A DNA stretch of 64,000 nt from CAXRBC01 sp041158045 (GCA_041158045.1 JBEBCD010000023.1:1-64000), one strand, 5' to 3'. Shown: positions 37,332-45,747, counted from the stretch's first letter. The notes: generated by a model from the letters alone, not told the origin. Numbers and translations are program-made.

Positions 37332-38768
37332 ATGAAGTTCCTGCACGGTGATCCGACGTTCGATCTCACCTACTCGGACGTCTTCATGGTGCCCGGCCGA
37401 TCGTCGGTGCAGTCGCGGATGATGGTGGACCTCACGACGCCGGACGGCGTCGGCACGCACGTGCCGATCGTGGTGTCCAACATGACGGCGATCGCGGGAC
37501 GCCGCATGGCCGAGACGGTCGCGCGCCGGGGCGGGCTGGTGGTGCTGCCGCAGGACATCCCGATCGACGTGATCGAGCGCGTCGTCGAGTTCGTCAAGGG
37601 GCGCGACCTGGTGGTCGACACCCCGATCACCCTCGAGGAGCACGACACGGTGGGCGAGGCGCTCTCGCTCATCCACAAGCGCAGCCACGGGGCCGTCCTC
37701 GTCGTCGACGGGGCGGGTCGCCCCGCCGGCGTGTTCACCGAGCACGACGCCGCCGGTGCCGACCGATTCGCCCAGCTCCACACGGTCATGAGCCGCGAGC
37801 TCTTCACCGTGCCGCACGGCCTTCCCCCGAGGGAGATCTTCGAGCGCCTCAGCGAGGCGCGGCTCCAGTACGCCCCCGTGATCGACGCGGACGGGCGCCT
37901 GCGCGGGTGCGTGACGCGCACCGGGGCGCTGCGCAGCACGATCTACGAGCCCGCGACCGACGCGCGCGGCCGGCTCATGATCGCCGCGGCGGTCGGCATC
38001 AACGGCGATCCCGAGATCCGGGCCAAGCAGCTCGTCGGTCTCGGCGTCGATCTCGTCGTCGTCGACACGGCGCACGGCCACCAGGAACGCATGCTCGAGG
38101 CCCTCGCCGCGGTCCGCCGCACGGTCACCTCCGTGCCGCTCGTGGCCGGCAACGTCGTGACCACCGAGGGCACGCGCGACCTCATCGCCGCGGGTGCGGA
38201 CGTCGTGAAGGTCGGCGTCGGCCCCGGGGCGATGTGCACGACGCGCATGATGACGGGCGTCGGGCGCCCCCAGTTCTCCGCCGTGCTCGAGTGCGCCGCG
38301 GAGGCGCGTCGCCACGGTCGCCACGTCTGGGCGGACGGCGGGGTGCGCCACCCGCGCGACGTCGCGCTCGCGCTCGCGGCGGGCGCGGCCAACGTGATGT
38401 TCGGGTCGCTCTTCGCGGGCACCTACGAGTCCGCGGCCGACACGCTCCGCGACGCCGAGGGTCGCCTGTACAAGGAGAGCTTCGGCATGGCGTCCAACCG
38501 CGCGGTCAAGCAGCGCACGCGCAGCGACCAGGCGCTCGAGCGCGCCCGCAAGGAGCTCTTCGAGGAGGGCATCTCGACCTCGCGCATGTACCTCGACCCG
38601 GTGCGGCCCGGGGTGGAGGACGTCTGCGACCAGATCGTCGCCGGGGTGCGCTCCGCCTGCACGTACGCCGGCGCGGCCTCGATCGACGAGCTCCACGAGC
38701 GTGCGGTGGTCGGCCTGCAGAGCTCGAGCGGCTACGACGAGGGTCTGCCCCGCGACACGAGCTGGTGA
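37332..38768 (+). CDS. guaB1: GuaB1-family IMP dehydrogenase-related protein (GMP reductase type)
   Basis: 478 residues. An IMPDH/GMPR TIM barrel interrupted by two CBS domains (~95-150 and ~155-205; e.g. HKRSHGAVLVVDGAGRPAGV). N-terminal FDLTYSDVFMVPGRSSV near 10 and VVVDTAHGHQERML near 237 are family hallmarks. The catalytic Cys is in GPGAMCTTRMMTG near 299. Mycobacterial GuaB1 has been shown to act as a GMP reductase rather than an IMP dehydrogenase; this member has the same architecture. ATG 37332 follows a GGGAGG ribosome-binding site. Its stop overlaps cmk (GTGA), linking purine salvage to cytidylate kinase. Confidence 0.87.
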   Translation: MKFLHGDPTFDLTYSDVFMVPGRSSVQSRMMVDLTTPDGVGTHVPIVVSNMTAIAGRRMAETVARRGGLVVLPQDIPIDVIERVVEFVKGRDLVVDTPITLEEHDTVGEALSLIHKRSHGAVLVVDGAGRPAGVFTEHDAAGADRFAQLHTVMSRELFTVPHGLPPREIFERLSEARLQYAPVIDADGRLRGCVTRTGALRSTIYEPATDARGRLMIAAAVGINGDPEIRAKQLVGLGVDLVVVDTAHGHQERMLEALAAVRRTVTSVPLVAGNVVTTEGTRDLIAAGADVVKVGVGPGAMCTTRMMTGVGRPQFSAVLECAAEARRHGRHVWADGGVRHPRDVALALAAGAANVMFGSLFAGTYESAADTLRDAEGRLYKESFGMASNRAVKQRTRSDQALERARKELFEEGISTSRMYLDPVRPGVEDVCDQIVAGVRSACTYAGAASIDELHERAVVGLQSSSGYDEGLPRDTSW

Positions 38769-39442
38769 GCACCCGGGCCCCCGGCGTCGCGCCCGACGCC
38801 GTCGTCGCGATCGACGGACCCGCGGGTGCGGGCAAGTCGACGGTCGCCCGCGCCCTCGCGGCGCGCCTCGGCCTGCGCTACCTCGACACGGGTGCGATGT
38901 ACCGCGGCGTGACCCACGCGGTGCTGCGCCGCGGCGTCGATCCCGCCGACGAGCCGGCCGTGGCCCGGGTGGCCGCGGAGGTCCGGCTCGTGGTGGACGA
39001 CGCCTCCCTCGAGGTGGACGGCGAGGACGCGACCGCGGCGATCCGCGGACCCGAGGTCACCGCGGCGGTGAGCGCCGTGGCGGCCAACAGCGAGGTGCGC
39101 ACGCTGCTGCGCTCGCGCCAGCGCGACCTCGTGGCGCGCCGTGGCGGCGGCGTGGTGGAGGGCCGCGACATCGGCTCGGTCGTCTTCCCCGACGCGATCC
39201 TCAAGGTGTACCTCACGGCGTCGCCCGAGGTGCGGGCGCGGCGCCGGGTGGCCCAGTCGGGCGGCGACGAGGCGGCGATCGCCGCCTCGATCCGCGAGCG
39301 CGACGAGCGCGACTCCTCGCGCGCCGACAGCCCGCTGCGGCTGATGCCCGACGCGTGGGTGGTCGATACGAGTGGGTCCACCGTCGACGAGGTGGTGGAG
39401 CGCATCGCGGCCGAGTACGAGGCGCGGAGGCGCCGGGCGTGA
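38765..39442 (+). CDS. cmk: Cytidylate kinase
   Basis: 225 residues; phosphorylates CMP and dCMP. The P-loop is IDGPAGAGKSTVARALA near 17-33, followed by YLDTGAMYRGVT near 40, EGRDIGSVVFPDA with the CMP-binding Arg-Asp near 137, and RDERDSSRADSPL near 182. GTG 38765 overlaps the guaB1 stop and its own stop overlaps plsC, both by 4 bases. The cmk-plsC order is common in bacteria. Confidence 0.94.
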   Translation: MSTRAPGVAPDAVVAIDGPAGAGKSTVARALAARLGLRYLDTGAMYRGVTHAVLRRGVDPADEPAVARVAAEVRLVVDDASLEVDGEDATAAIRGPEVTAAVSAVAANSEVRTLLRSRQRDLVARRGGGVVEGRDIGSVVFPDAILKVYLTASPEVRARRRVAQSGGDEAAIAASIRERDERDSSRADSPLRLMPDAWVVDTSGSTVDEVVERIAAEYEARRRRA

Positions 39443-40137
39443 CCCGCGTGGCGGCGCGCCTCGCCGGCGCGTCGCTCCTCGACCGCGCGGCGTACCGGGT
39501 CGCGCGCGGCATCCTCGTCGGCGCGTGTCGCGTCCTGCTGCGGCTGCGCGTCACGGGGCGGATGCACGTGCCGGCATCGGGCGCCTACGTCCTCGCTCCG
39601 ATCCACCGGTCCAACGTCGACACGCCGATCGCCGCCGCCGTCACGGGTCGTCGCGTGCGCTTCATGGGCAAGGACTCGCTGTGGCGCGTCCGGTGGATCG
39701 GCGCGGTGCTGAGCGCACTCGGCGGATTCCCCGTCACGCGGGGCACGGCCGACCTCGAGGCGATGCGGCGCTGCCTCGAGATCCTGCGGCGCGGGGAGCC
39801 GCTCGTGCTCTTCCCCGAGGGGACGCGCCAGAGCGGTCCCCGGGTGCACCCGCTCTTCGACGGTGCCGCCTACCTCGCGGTCAAGGCGGGGGTGCCGATC
39901 GTGCCCGTCGGGATCGGCGGCAGCGAGGACGTGATGCCGAAGGGATCGCGGGGCATCCGGCTGCGGCGGTGCCACGTCACCATCGGTGCGCCGATCGCGC
40001 CGCCACCCGCGACGGACCGCGCGTCGGCGCGGGTGGCCACGGCGGCGCTCACCGCGGAGCTGGCCCTGCGGCTGCAGGAGGTCTTCGACGACGCCCGCGC
40101 CCGGGCGGGGGTCAGGTCGACAGCGCCGGGAGCGTGA
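39439..40137 (+). CDS. 1-acyl-sn-glycerol-3-phosphate acyltransferase (PlsC family)
   Basis: 232 residues, membrane-associated. The HX4D catalytic motif appears as IHRSNVDTP near 56, the glycerol-phosphate-binding motif as FPEGTR near 125, and IVPVGIGG marks block IV. It acylates lysophosphatidic acid, or a related lysolipid, in phospholipid synthesis. Third gene of guaB1-cmk-plsC with GTGA coupling. Its last 26 bases overlap a small convergent gene. Confidence 0.87.
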   Translation: MTRVAARLAGASLLDRAAYRVARGILVGACRVLLRLRVTGRMHVPASGAYVLAPIHRSNVDTPIAAAVTGRRVRFMGKDSLWRVRWIGAVLSALGGFPVTRGTADLEAMRRCLEILRRGEPLVLFPEGTRQSGPRVHPLFDGAAYLAVKAGVPIVPVGIGGSEDVMPKGSRGIRLRRCHVTIGAPIAPPPATDRASARVATAALTAELALRLQEVFDDARARAGVRSTAPGA

Positions 40138-40384
40138 GGGTGCGACCGAGGAAGGTGCACTCGGTCGACTCGCCGGGCGTCGCCTGGACGCGGGCCGCGC
40201 ACTCGGTGATCGCCTCGCGCTGCGTGAAGCCGAGCCACGCCACCGCCCCGAACGCCGCGACGAGCAGCACCTTGGAAACGAGCGACTTCACGAACTTCAG
40301 CACGAGCAGGATCGCCACGACGCCGCCCCCCGCCATGCCGAGGGCCGCCTCGCGCGCGGTCTCGAGGTCCAGCGTCGGGAGCAT
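40112..40384 (-). CDS. Small membrane protein of unknown function
   Basis: 90 residues. A charged N-terminus, a Gly-rich hydrophobic helix (MAGGGVVAILLVLKFV), a second helix (VLLVAAFGAVAWLGF) and a short tail with three Cys. No family recognised. ATG 40384; a CACACT hexamer lies 9 bases upstream. It runs against plsC and overlaps its 3-prime end by 26 bases. Coding is supported by the two well-formed membrane helices, but it could still be spurious. Confidence 0.5.
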   Translation of the reverse strand: MLPTLDLETAREAALGMAGGGVVAILLVLKFVKSLVSKVLLVAAFGAVAWLGFTQREAITECAARVQATPGESTECTFLGRTLTLPALST

Positions 40385-40417
40385 GCGGCACCAAGTGTGA
40401 CAGGCTGGGCGACGACC

Positions 40418-40858
40418 ATGACGGATCACGCGGTGCGCATGTCGGCGGGAGGACCGCCCGACACCGTCCTCCCGGCGCCCGATCCGGACCTCGTGCGTCG
40501 CCTCGCCGACGCCACGTCGCGCGCGCCGGGGGCGCGACGCGCCGCGATCGAGGCGGTCGTCGCCCGGCACCCCGCGGCATGCGAGGCGTGGGCCGCGCTC
40601 GGTGACGCCTCGGGGGAGGGCGTCGACGCCTACGCCGCGTACCGCGTCGGCTACCACCGCGGCCTCGATCTGCTCCGCGCGAACGGATGGCGCGGCTCGG
40701 GCTTCGTCCGGTGGCGCGACGAGTCCAACCGTGGCTTCCTGCGCTGCCTGCGCGGCCTCGGGCGCGTCGCGGGCGCGATCGGCGACGTAGCCGAGGCGCA
40801 CCGCTGCGCACAATTCCTCGCGCAGCTCGACCCGTCGGGCGACGCCGCCCGCGCGTGA
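40418..40858 (+). CDS. DUF3151 family protein
   Basis: 146 residues, soluble. The core HPAACEAWAALGD, YAAYRVGYHRGLDLLRANGW and NRGFLRCLRGLGRVAGAIG matches what I know of DUF3151, an actinobacterial family of unknown function with a tetratricopeptide-like helical look. ATG 40418 follows a CAGGCT hexamer at 40401-40406 (11-base gap, so a very short leader). Its stop overlaps the mobA start (GTGA). Confidence 0.8.
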   Translation: MTDHAVRMSAGGPPDTVLPAPDPDLVRRLADATSRAPGARRAAIEAVVARHPAACEAWAALGDASGEGVDAYAAYRVGYHRGLDLLRANGWRGSGFVRWRDESNRGFLRCLRGLGRVAGAIGDVAEAHRCAQFLAQLDPSGDAARA

Positions 40859-41403
40859 CGATCGGCTGGATCCTCGCCGGCGGGCGATCCTCGCGGTACG
40901 GCTCGCCGAAGGCCGTGGCCACCCTCGAGGGCGAGTACCTCGCGCGTCGCGTGGCCGACGCCATGCGCGTCGCGGGCGCACGGGAGGTGCGCCTCGTCGG
41001 CGCGAAGGACGCGGTGGCGCGCCGGCTGGGGCTCCCCACGACGGATGACGACGATCCCGGTGCGGGGCCGCTCGGCGGCGTGCGCACCGCGCTGCGGTGC
41101 TCGGACGAGGATCGCGCATGGATCGCACCGTGCGACGTCCCCGCGGTCACCGCGGCGACCTGGCGTGCGCTCGACGCCGCGCTCGCGACGGGCGAGCCGA
41201 TCGCCGTCGCCGAGGACGCGGCAGACGTCGCGTGGCTGGTGCTCGCCGCGAGGGTCGGCGACGCGCGTGCGCGCGTCGAGACGTCCTGGCTGGCCGGAGA
41301 GCGGGCGCCGCACCGGGCGTGGTCGTGGGCGACGCGGGTCCCCCGGCCCGCGGACGAGCTGCGCAACGTGAACCGCCCCGAGGACCTCCCGGGTCGCCCG
41401 TAG
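40855..41403 (+). CDS. Molybdenum cofactor nucleotidyltransferase (MobA-like)
   Basis: 182 residues. The nucleotide-binding start is ILAGGRSSRYGSPKAVATLEG near 6-26 (LAGGxSxRxGxxK). GPLGGVRTAL near 64 and APCDVPAVT near 85, with the metal-binding Asp, follow. MobA adds GMP to Mo-molybdopterin; the close paralogue MocA adds CMP for xanthine-dehydrogenase-type enzymes. Since the window encodes two XDH-family enzymes, a MocA-like role is worth testing. Mo-cofactor genes are otherwise absent here. The stop TAG doubles as the start of a -10-like hexamer for the rhodanese gene. Confidence 0.8.
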   Translation: MTIGWILAGGRSSRYGSPKAVATLEGEYLARRVADAMRVAGAREVRLVGAKDAVARRLGLPTTDDDDPGAGPLGGVRTALRCSDEDRAWIAPCDVPAVTAATWRALDAALATGEPIAVAEDAADVAWLVLAARVGDARARVETSWLAGERAPHRAWSWATRVPRPADELRNVNRPEDLPGRP

Positions 41404-41406
41404 GCT
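41401..41406 (+). promoter_or_regulatory. -10-like TAGGCT for the rhodanese gene; includes the mobA stop codon
   Basis: Begins with the mobA stop TAG and ends 7 bases before ATG 41414. A GCGGGG run could instead serve as a weak ribosome-binding site, so readthrough from mobA is also possible. Confidence 0.4.
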
Positions 41407-41413
41407 CGCGGGG

Positions 41414-41743
41414 ATGTCGGTGCGCGAGGTCTCGGTCGACGACCTCGCCGCGCTGCTGCGGACCGGGGACGCCACCGTGATCGACGTGCGCGAGGCCGAC
41501 GAGTACGCGCGTGGACACGTGCCGGGCGCGCGCAACGTGCCGCTCGCGGAGATCCCCGCGGCGCTCGAGGACCTGCGGGGACTCGCGGCGCTGCACGTCG
41601 TGTGCGCCACGGGAGGCCGCAGCCTGTACGCCTGCGAGTGGCTCCACGACCGCGGCGTCACCCAGGCGGTCAACGTCGCGGGCGGCACGAAGCTCTGGGC
41701 GCTGCTCGGCCACCCGGTCGAGTCGGGAGTACCCGACGCGTGA
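41414..41743 (+). CDS. Single-domain rhodanese-like protein
   Basis: 109 residues. Family blocks: VIDVREADEYARGHVPGARNVPL near 22-44 and the active-site loop VVCATGGRS near 63-71, with the persulfide-forming Cys. Carries sulfane sulfur for transfer to cyanide, thiols or cofactor enzymes. Position beside mobA allows a role in sulfur supply to the Mo cofactor, but that is only proximity. The stop overlaps rnd (GTGA). Confidence 0.86.
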   Translation: MSVREVSVDDLAALLRTGDATVIDVREADEYARGHVPGARNVPLAEIPAALEDLRGLAALHVVCATGGRSLYACEWLHDRGVTQAVNVAGGTKLWALLGHPVESGVPDA

Positions 41744-42897
41744 ACGCCGAGTGGATCGACGACGACGACGCGCTCGACGACGTCGTCGACGAGATCCTCG
41801 GCGAGGACCGCTACGCGATCGACACGGAGTTCCACCGCGAGCGGACGTACTACCCGCAGCTGGCGCTCGTGCAGCTGCGCTGGCGCGACCGGACCGCGCT
41901 CGTCGACCCCCTCGCCGTCGACCCGCGGGGGCTGCGCCCGCTCTTCGACGGCGCGCCGCTCGCCGTCTTCCACGCCGCCCAGCAGGACCTCGACGTCCTC
42001 TGGTCCTCCGCGGGGGCGATCCCCGAGCGGATCTTCGACACGCAGATCGCCGCGGGATTCCTCGGGTACTCGACCCCGTCGCTGCAGACGCTCGCGCAGT
42101 CCCTGCTGCGCGTGTCGCTGCCCAAGGGCGACCGCCTCACCGACTGGCTGCGACGGCCCCTCACGCGCGACCAGCGCGAGTATGCGGCGCGCGACGTGGA
42201 ACACCTCCTCGAGATGCATCGGCGACTCACCGAGGATCTCGAGCGCTTGGGACGCACCGAGTGGGTGGCGGCGTCCGTCGCCGAGCTCGTGCGGCGTTCG
42301 TCCCAGGAGCACGACCCCGATGCCGCGTGGCTGCGGCTCAAGGACGTGCGGACGCTGAAGGGCGAGTCGCGCGGCGTGGCCCAGGCCCTCGCGGCGTGGC
42401 GCGAGCTCCGGGCGGCCGACGACGACGTGCCCGTGCGGCGCGTCATGTCGGACATGGCCCTCGTCGGGATCGCGCAGCGGATGCCGGCGACGACCGAGGA
42501 CCTCGCGCACGTGCGCGGCGTCGACGATCGGCTGCTGCGCGGCGCGACGGCGCGGGAGATCATCGACGCCGTGCGTCGGGGTCGCGGCCGCACGCCCGCG
42601 CGCCCCGAGCGACGCGACGAGGACCTCGACGCGAGGGCGCGTGCGGCGCTCACGCTGATGGGATCGTGGGTGGCCGAGGTCGCGCGCCGGGAACGCCTCG
42701 ACCCCGTCCTGCTCGCGACGCGCGCCGATCTCGTCGACTTCGCCAACGGCGGCTCCACGGGCCGTCTCGCGGAGGGGTGGCGTGCGGCACTCGTCGCGCG
42801 CGACCTGCGCGACATCCTCGAGGGCCGCGCCGGCGTCGCGGTGGACGATCGCGGACGACTGCGATTGGTAGACTGCCCGCCGATGTCCAGCCGATAG
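41740..42897 (+). CDS. rnd: Ribonuclease D
   Basis: 385 residues; 3-prime to 5-prime exoribonuclease for tRNA and stable RNA ends. The DEDDy exonuclease domain (~1-170) shows AIDTEFHRERTYYP (Asp, Glu), FHAAQQDLDVL (Asp) and EYAARDVEHLL (Tyr and Asp). Two HRDC domains follow (~205-280 and ~300-375), with LKDVRTLKGESRGVAQAL typical of the first. GTG start overlaps the rhodanese stop. A TAGACT hexamer inside its last codons may start transcription of the following small gene. Confidence 0.9.
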   Translation: MNAEWIDDDDALDDVVDEILGEDRYAIDTEFHRERTYYPQLALVQLRWRDRTALVDPLAVDPRGLRPLFDGAPLAVFHAAQQDLDVLWSSAGAIPERIFDTQIAAGFLGYSTPSLQTLAQSLLRVSLPKGDRLTDWLRRPLTRDQREYAARDVEHLLEMHRRLTEDLERLGRTEWVAASVAELVRRSSQEHDPDAAWLRLKDVRTLKGESRGVAQALAAWRELRAADDDVPVRRVMSDMALVGIAQRMPATTEDLAHVRGVDDRLLRGATAREIIDAVRRGRGRTPARPERRDEDLDARARAALTLMGSWVAEVARRERLDPVLLATRADLVDFANGGSTGRLAEGWRAALVARDLRDILEGRAGVAVDDRGRLRLVDCPPMSSR

Positions 42898-42945
42898 GCG
42901 GGTCCCCGGCGGGCCCCGCCGTGAGACCAGTGGGAGCGTGAGCCC

Positions 42946-43140
42946 GTGAAGAAGGGTCGCCATCGCAGGTTCGAGGAGGCGCGCCGACTCAAGCAGTCGG
43001 GACCGACGGCGGAGGACCTCGGCATCACGGGCGACCGGGACCGCAAGAAGGACGACGAGGACGACTTCGAGGACATCGCCCGCCGCTACGGCGTGGAGTT
43101 CGACGAGAATGGCGAGGTCGTGGCGGAGGACGAGACCTGA
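42946..43140 (+). CDS. Small highly charged protein of unknown function
   Basis: 64 residues: basic N-terminus (KKGRHRRFEEARRLKQ), acidic middle (DRDRKKDDEDDFED) and a short YGVEFDENG segment. Probably cytoplasmic and able to bind nucleic acid or ribosomes, but no family recognised. GTG 42946 follows a GGGAG sequence. Upstream, rnd ends with a TAGACT hexamer at 42870-42875, and a G/C-rich inverted repeat (42897-42902 with 42915-42920) lies in the leader. Its TGA overlaps a CTG that is the only reasonable start for typA, so translation of typA probably depends on this gene. Confidence 0.65.
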   Translation: MKKGRHRRFEEARRLKQSGPTAEDLGITGDRDRKKDDEDDFEDIARRYGVEFDENGEVVAEDET

Positions 43141-44987
43141 GCGAGCTCCGCAACGTCGCGCTCGTCGCGCACGTCGACCACGGCAAGACCACCCTGGTCG
43201 ATGCGCTCCTGCGCTCCACCGGGACCTTCGCGGCCCACCAGCAGGTGGTGGAGCGCGTCATGGACTCCGACGACCAGGAGCGCGAGCGCGGCATCACCAT
43301 CCTCGCCAAGGCCGCGCAGGTGACGTGGCGCGGCACGCGCATCAACCTCGTCGACACCCCGGGGCACGCCGACTTCGGCGGCGAGGTGGAGCGTGCGCTC
43401 GCACTGGTGGACGGCATCCTGCTGCTCGTCGACGCCGCCGAGGGACCGCTCCCGCAGACCCGCTACGTGCTCTCCAAGGCCCTCGCGCGGGACCTGCCCG
43501 TGGTGCTGGTGCTCAACAAGGTCGACCGCGCCGACGCCCGCGCCGAGGAGGTGCTCGCGGAGGTGGAGCAGCTGTTCCTCGACCTCGCGCACGCCGACCA
43601 CCACCTCGCCTTCCCCGTGATCTCGGCGGTGGCGCGGGAGGCGCGCGCCATGAAGGGCGTCGGTCTGCCCGGGGAGGGTGCCGACCTGGTCCCGCTCCTC
43701 GACGCGATCCTCGACACCGTGCCGGCCCCCGTGGTCGACCCTGCCGCGCCGCTCCGCGCGCTCGTGACCAACCTCGACGCCTCCGATTACCTCGGGCGAC
43801 TCGCGATCGGCCGCGTGCACGCGGGCACCCTCGTGCGCGGCTCCACCGTCGCGCTCGTCGCCCGCCCCGCCGCGGACGGCACGCCGACGATCCTCCGCCG
43901 CAAGGTCACGGGACTCTTTCGCTTCGACGGCATCGGTCGCGCGGAGTCGGAGCGCGTCGAGGCGGGGGACCTCTTCATCCTCGCCGGGGTGCCCGAGGTG
44001 GAGGTCGGCGACTCGCTCGCCGACGCCGAGGCGCCGGAGGCGCTCCCGCGCCTCGAGGTCGACGAGCCGGTGCTCCGGATGAGCTTCGGCGTCAACACCT
44101 CGCCCTACGCGGGACGCGACGGCACGTACCTCACGAGTCGCCACCTCGCCGAGCGGCTCGCGCGCGAGGTGCTCGGCAACGTGTCGATCCGCGTGCGCGA
44201 GACGGACTCTCCCGAGGTGATCGAGGTCGCCGGCCGCGGCGAGCTGCAGCTCGCCGTCCTCATCGAGTCGATGCGCCGCGAGGGCTACGAGATGCAGGTG
44301 AGCCGGCCCGAGGTCATCACGCGCACCATCGATGGCAAGCTCCACGAGCCGCTCGAGGCGGGCACCATCGACGTGCCGGACGAGCACGTCGGCGCCGTCA
44401 CGCAGGCGCTCGCACCGCGTCGCGGCCGGGTCACCGACATGCGCCGCGGCGATCCCGGTCGGACCATCGTGAGCTTCGAGGCGCCGTCGCGGGGGCTGCT
44501 CGGCTTCCGCGCGCTGCTGCTCACCGTGACCCGGGGGACCGCGCTCCTGCACCAGAGCCTCGCGGGGCACACGCCCTGGGCGGGGGAGCTCCCGCATCGC
44601 ACGGGCGGCGCCATGGTGGCCGATCGCGTCGGCACGACCACGTCGTACGCGCTCGACAACCTGCAGTTGCGCGGCGAGCTCTTCGTCGGCCCCGGCGAGG
44701 ACGTCTACGAGGGCATGGTCGTCGGGGAGAACGCCCGCGAGGACGAGATGGTGGTCAACGCCGTGCGCGAGAAGGAGAAGACCAACATCCGCACGCACAG
44801 TCACGACGACGCCGTGAAGCTCGCCGCTCCCCGCCGGCACGGCCTCGAGTCCGCGATCGAGTGGATCGCCGACGACGAGCTCGTCGAGGTGACCCCGAGC
44901 CACGTGCGGATCCGCAAGCGCCACCTCGGGCTGGAGGACCGGCGGCGCGCGGCCAAGCGCGGTCGCGAGGCTCGCGACGAGGACTGA
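43137..44987 (+). CDS. typA: Translational GTPase TypA/BipA
   Basis: 616 residues from CTG 43137. EF-G-like GTPase linked to ribosome assembly and stress or cold growth. G1 is AHVDHGKTT near 11-19, switch I ERERGITI, G3 DTPGHADFGGEVER, G4 NKVD; domains II, III, V and the BipA C-terminal domain follow (GRGELQLAVLIE, RGLLGFRA, EKEKTNIR). Start choice: no ATG, GTG or TTG exists in this frame from the TGA at 42939 to GTG 43245, and starting at 43245 would delete the P-loop. CTG 43137 overlaps the previous stop as CTGA and gives the expected SELRNVALVAHVDHGK N-terminus. Confidence 0.9.
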   Translation: MSELRNVALVAHVDHGKTTLVDALLRSTGTFAAHQQVVERVMDSDDQERERGITILAKAAQVTWRGTRINLVDTPGHADFGGEVERALALVDGILLLVDAAEGPLPQTRYVLSKALARDLPVVLVLNKVDRADARAEEVLAEVEQLFLDLAHADHHLAFPVISAVAREARAMKGVGLPGEGADLVPLLDAILDTVPAPVVDPAAPLRALVTNLDASDYLGRLAIGRVHAGTLVRGSTVALVARPAADGTPTILRRKVTGLFRFDGIGRAESERVEAGDLFILAGVPEVEVGDSLADAEAPEALPRLEVDEPVLRMSFGVNTSPYAGRDGTYLTSRHLAERLAREVLGNVSIRVRETDSPEVIEVAGRGELQLAVLIESMRREGYEMQVSRPEVITRTIDGKLHEPLEAGTIDVPDEHVGAVTQALAPRRGRVTDMRRGDPGRTIVSFEAPSRGLLGFRALLLTVTRGTALLHQSLAGHTPWAGELPHRTGGAMVADRVGTTTSYALDNLQLRGELFVGPGEDVYEGMVVGENAREDEMVVNAVREKEKTNIRTHSHDDAVKLAAPRRHGLESAIEWIADDELVEVTPSHVRIRKRHLGLEDRRRAAKRGREARDED

Positions 44988-45005
44988 CGCCGAGCCGTGC
45001 GGCGC

Positions 45006-45740
45006 TCAGCGCCGCCGGACCGCCGGGTGCGGCAGGCGCGTGGTCGCGGGTGCGTCGAGCAGTCGCGCCATGATGCCGTAGATCCTCGGACCCACGAGCT
45101 CGACCAGCTCGTCGCGCATGGCGCGGTAGAGCGGGGCGCGACCCACGAAGGCGTCGGGGGAGTCGGTGCACCACCAGTGGAAGTCGGCACCGGCCTCGTC
45201 CCAGTCCCGCCGCTTCCACTCGCGCAGCGTCGAGAGGACGTGACCGCCCTCGTCGTGTTCCTCGAGGCGCACGGGCAGCTGCCAGCAGACGTCGGGCTTC
45301 CAGTCGATGGGGCGCTCGCCCGCCGCCATCGCGCCGAGGTGGAGGGCGCAGCCCTCGCCGCCGGCGAAGTCCCGCGAGTTGTGGAAGATGCAGACGCCGC
45401 CGCGGATCGCCGTGGCGTACTCGAGCCGGCCTCCCTCGCCGTGGCGGCGCACGAGCCAGCGCCCACGGGAGCCCTGCGCGTGGCGCTCCCAACGGTCGGG
45501 GCCGAGTCGGCGCACCGCGCGGCGCACCGCCGCGACGTCCGCGGAGTCGATCATGTGGGCACCGTGGCTGCAGCAGCCGTGGTTGAGCGCCGTCGCGTCG
45601 CGCTCGAGCGTGCCCTTGCAGCCGCGACCCCAGATGCAGGTCCACCGGGAGCGCAGGAACGTCGCGTCGACGAGCCAGGTGCGGTGGAAGCCGGGGTCCT
45701 CGAAGGAGATCCACTCGTGGAGGTCCTCGGGCGACGGCAT
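45006..45740 (-). CDS. Cysteine-cluster protein, possibly DUF3109/YkgJ-like metal-binding
   Basis: 244 residues. Conserved-looking Cys and His sites: CIWGRGCKG (Cys35, Cys41), HGCCSHGAH (Cys56, Cys57), GVCIFHN, GEGCALHLGAMAAG, KPDVCWQLPVR and HWWCTD. The GCALH...KPxxCWQLP arrangement resembles DUF3109/YkgJ-type proteins thought to chelate iron or zinc; confidence in the family is moderate. ATG 45740 chosen over GTG 45749 because TAGCGT ends 7 bases before it. It is divergent from the next small gene and convergent with typA. Confidence 0.6.
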   Translation of the reverse strand: MPSPEDLHEWISFEDPGFHRTWLVDATFLRSRWTCIWGRGCKGTLERDATALNHGCCSHGAHMIDSADVAAVRRAVRRLGPDRWERHAQGSRGRWLVRRHGEGGRLEYATAIRGGVCIFHNSRDFAGGEGCALHLGAMAAGERPIDWKPDVCWQLPVRLEEHDEGGHVLSTLREWKRRDWDEAGADFHWWCTDSPDAFVGRAPLYRAMRDELVELVGPRIYGIMARLLDAPATTRLPHPAVRRR

Positions 45741-45747
45741 CGCGCGC

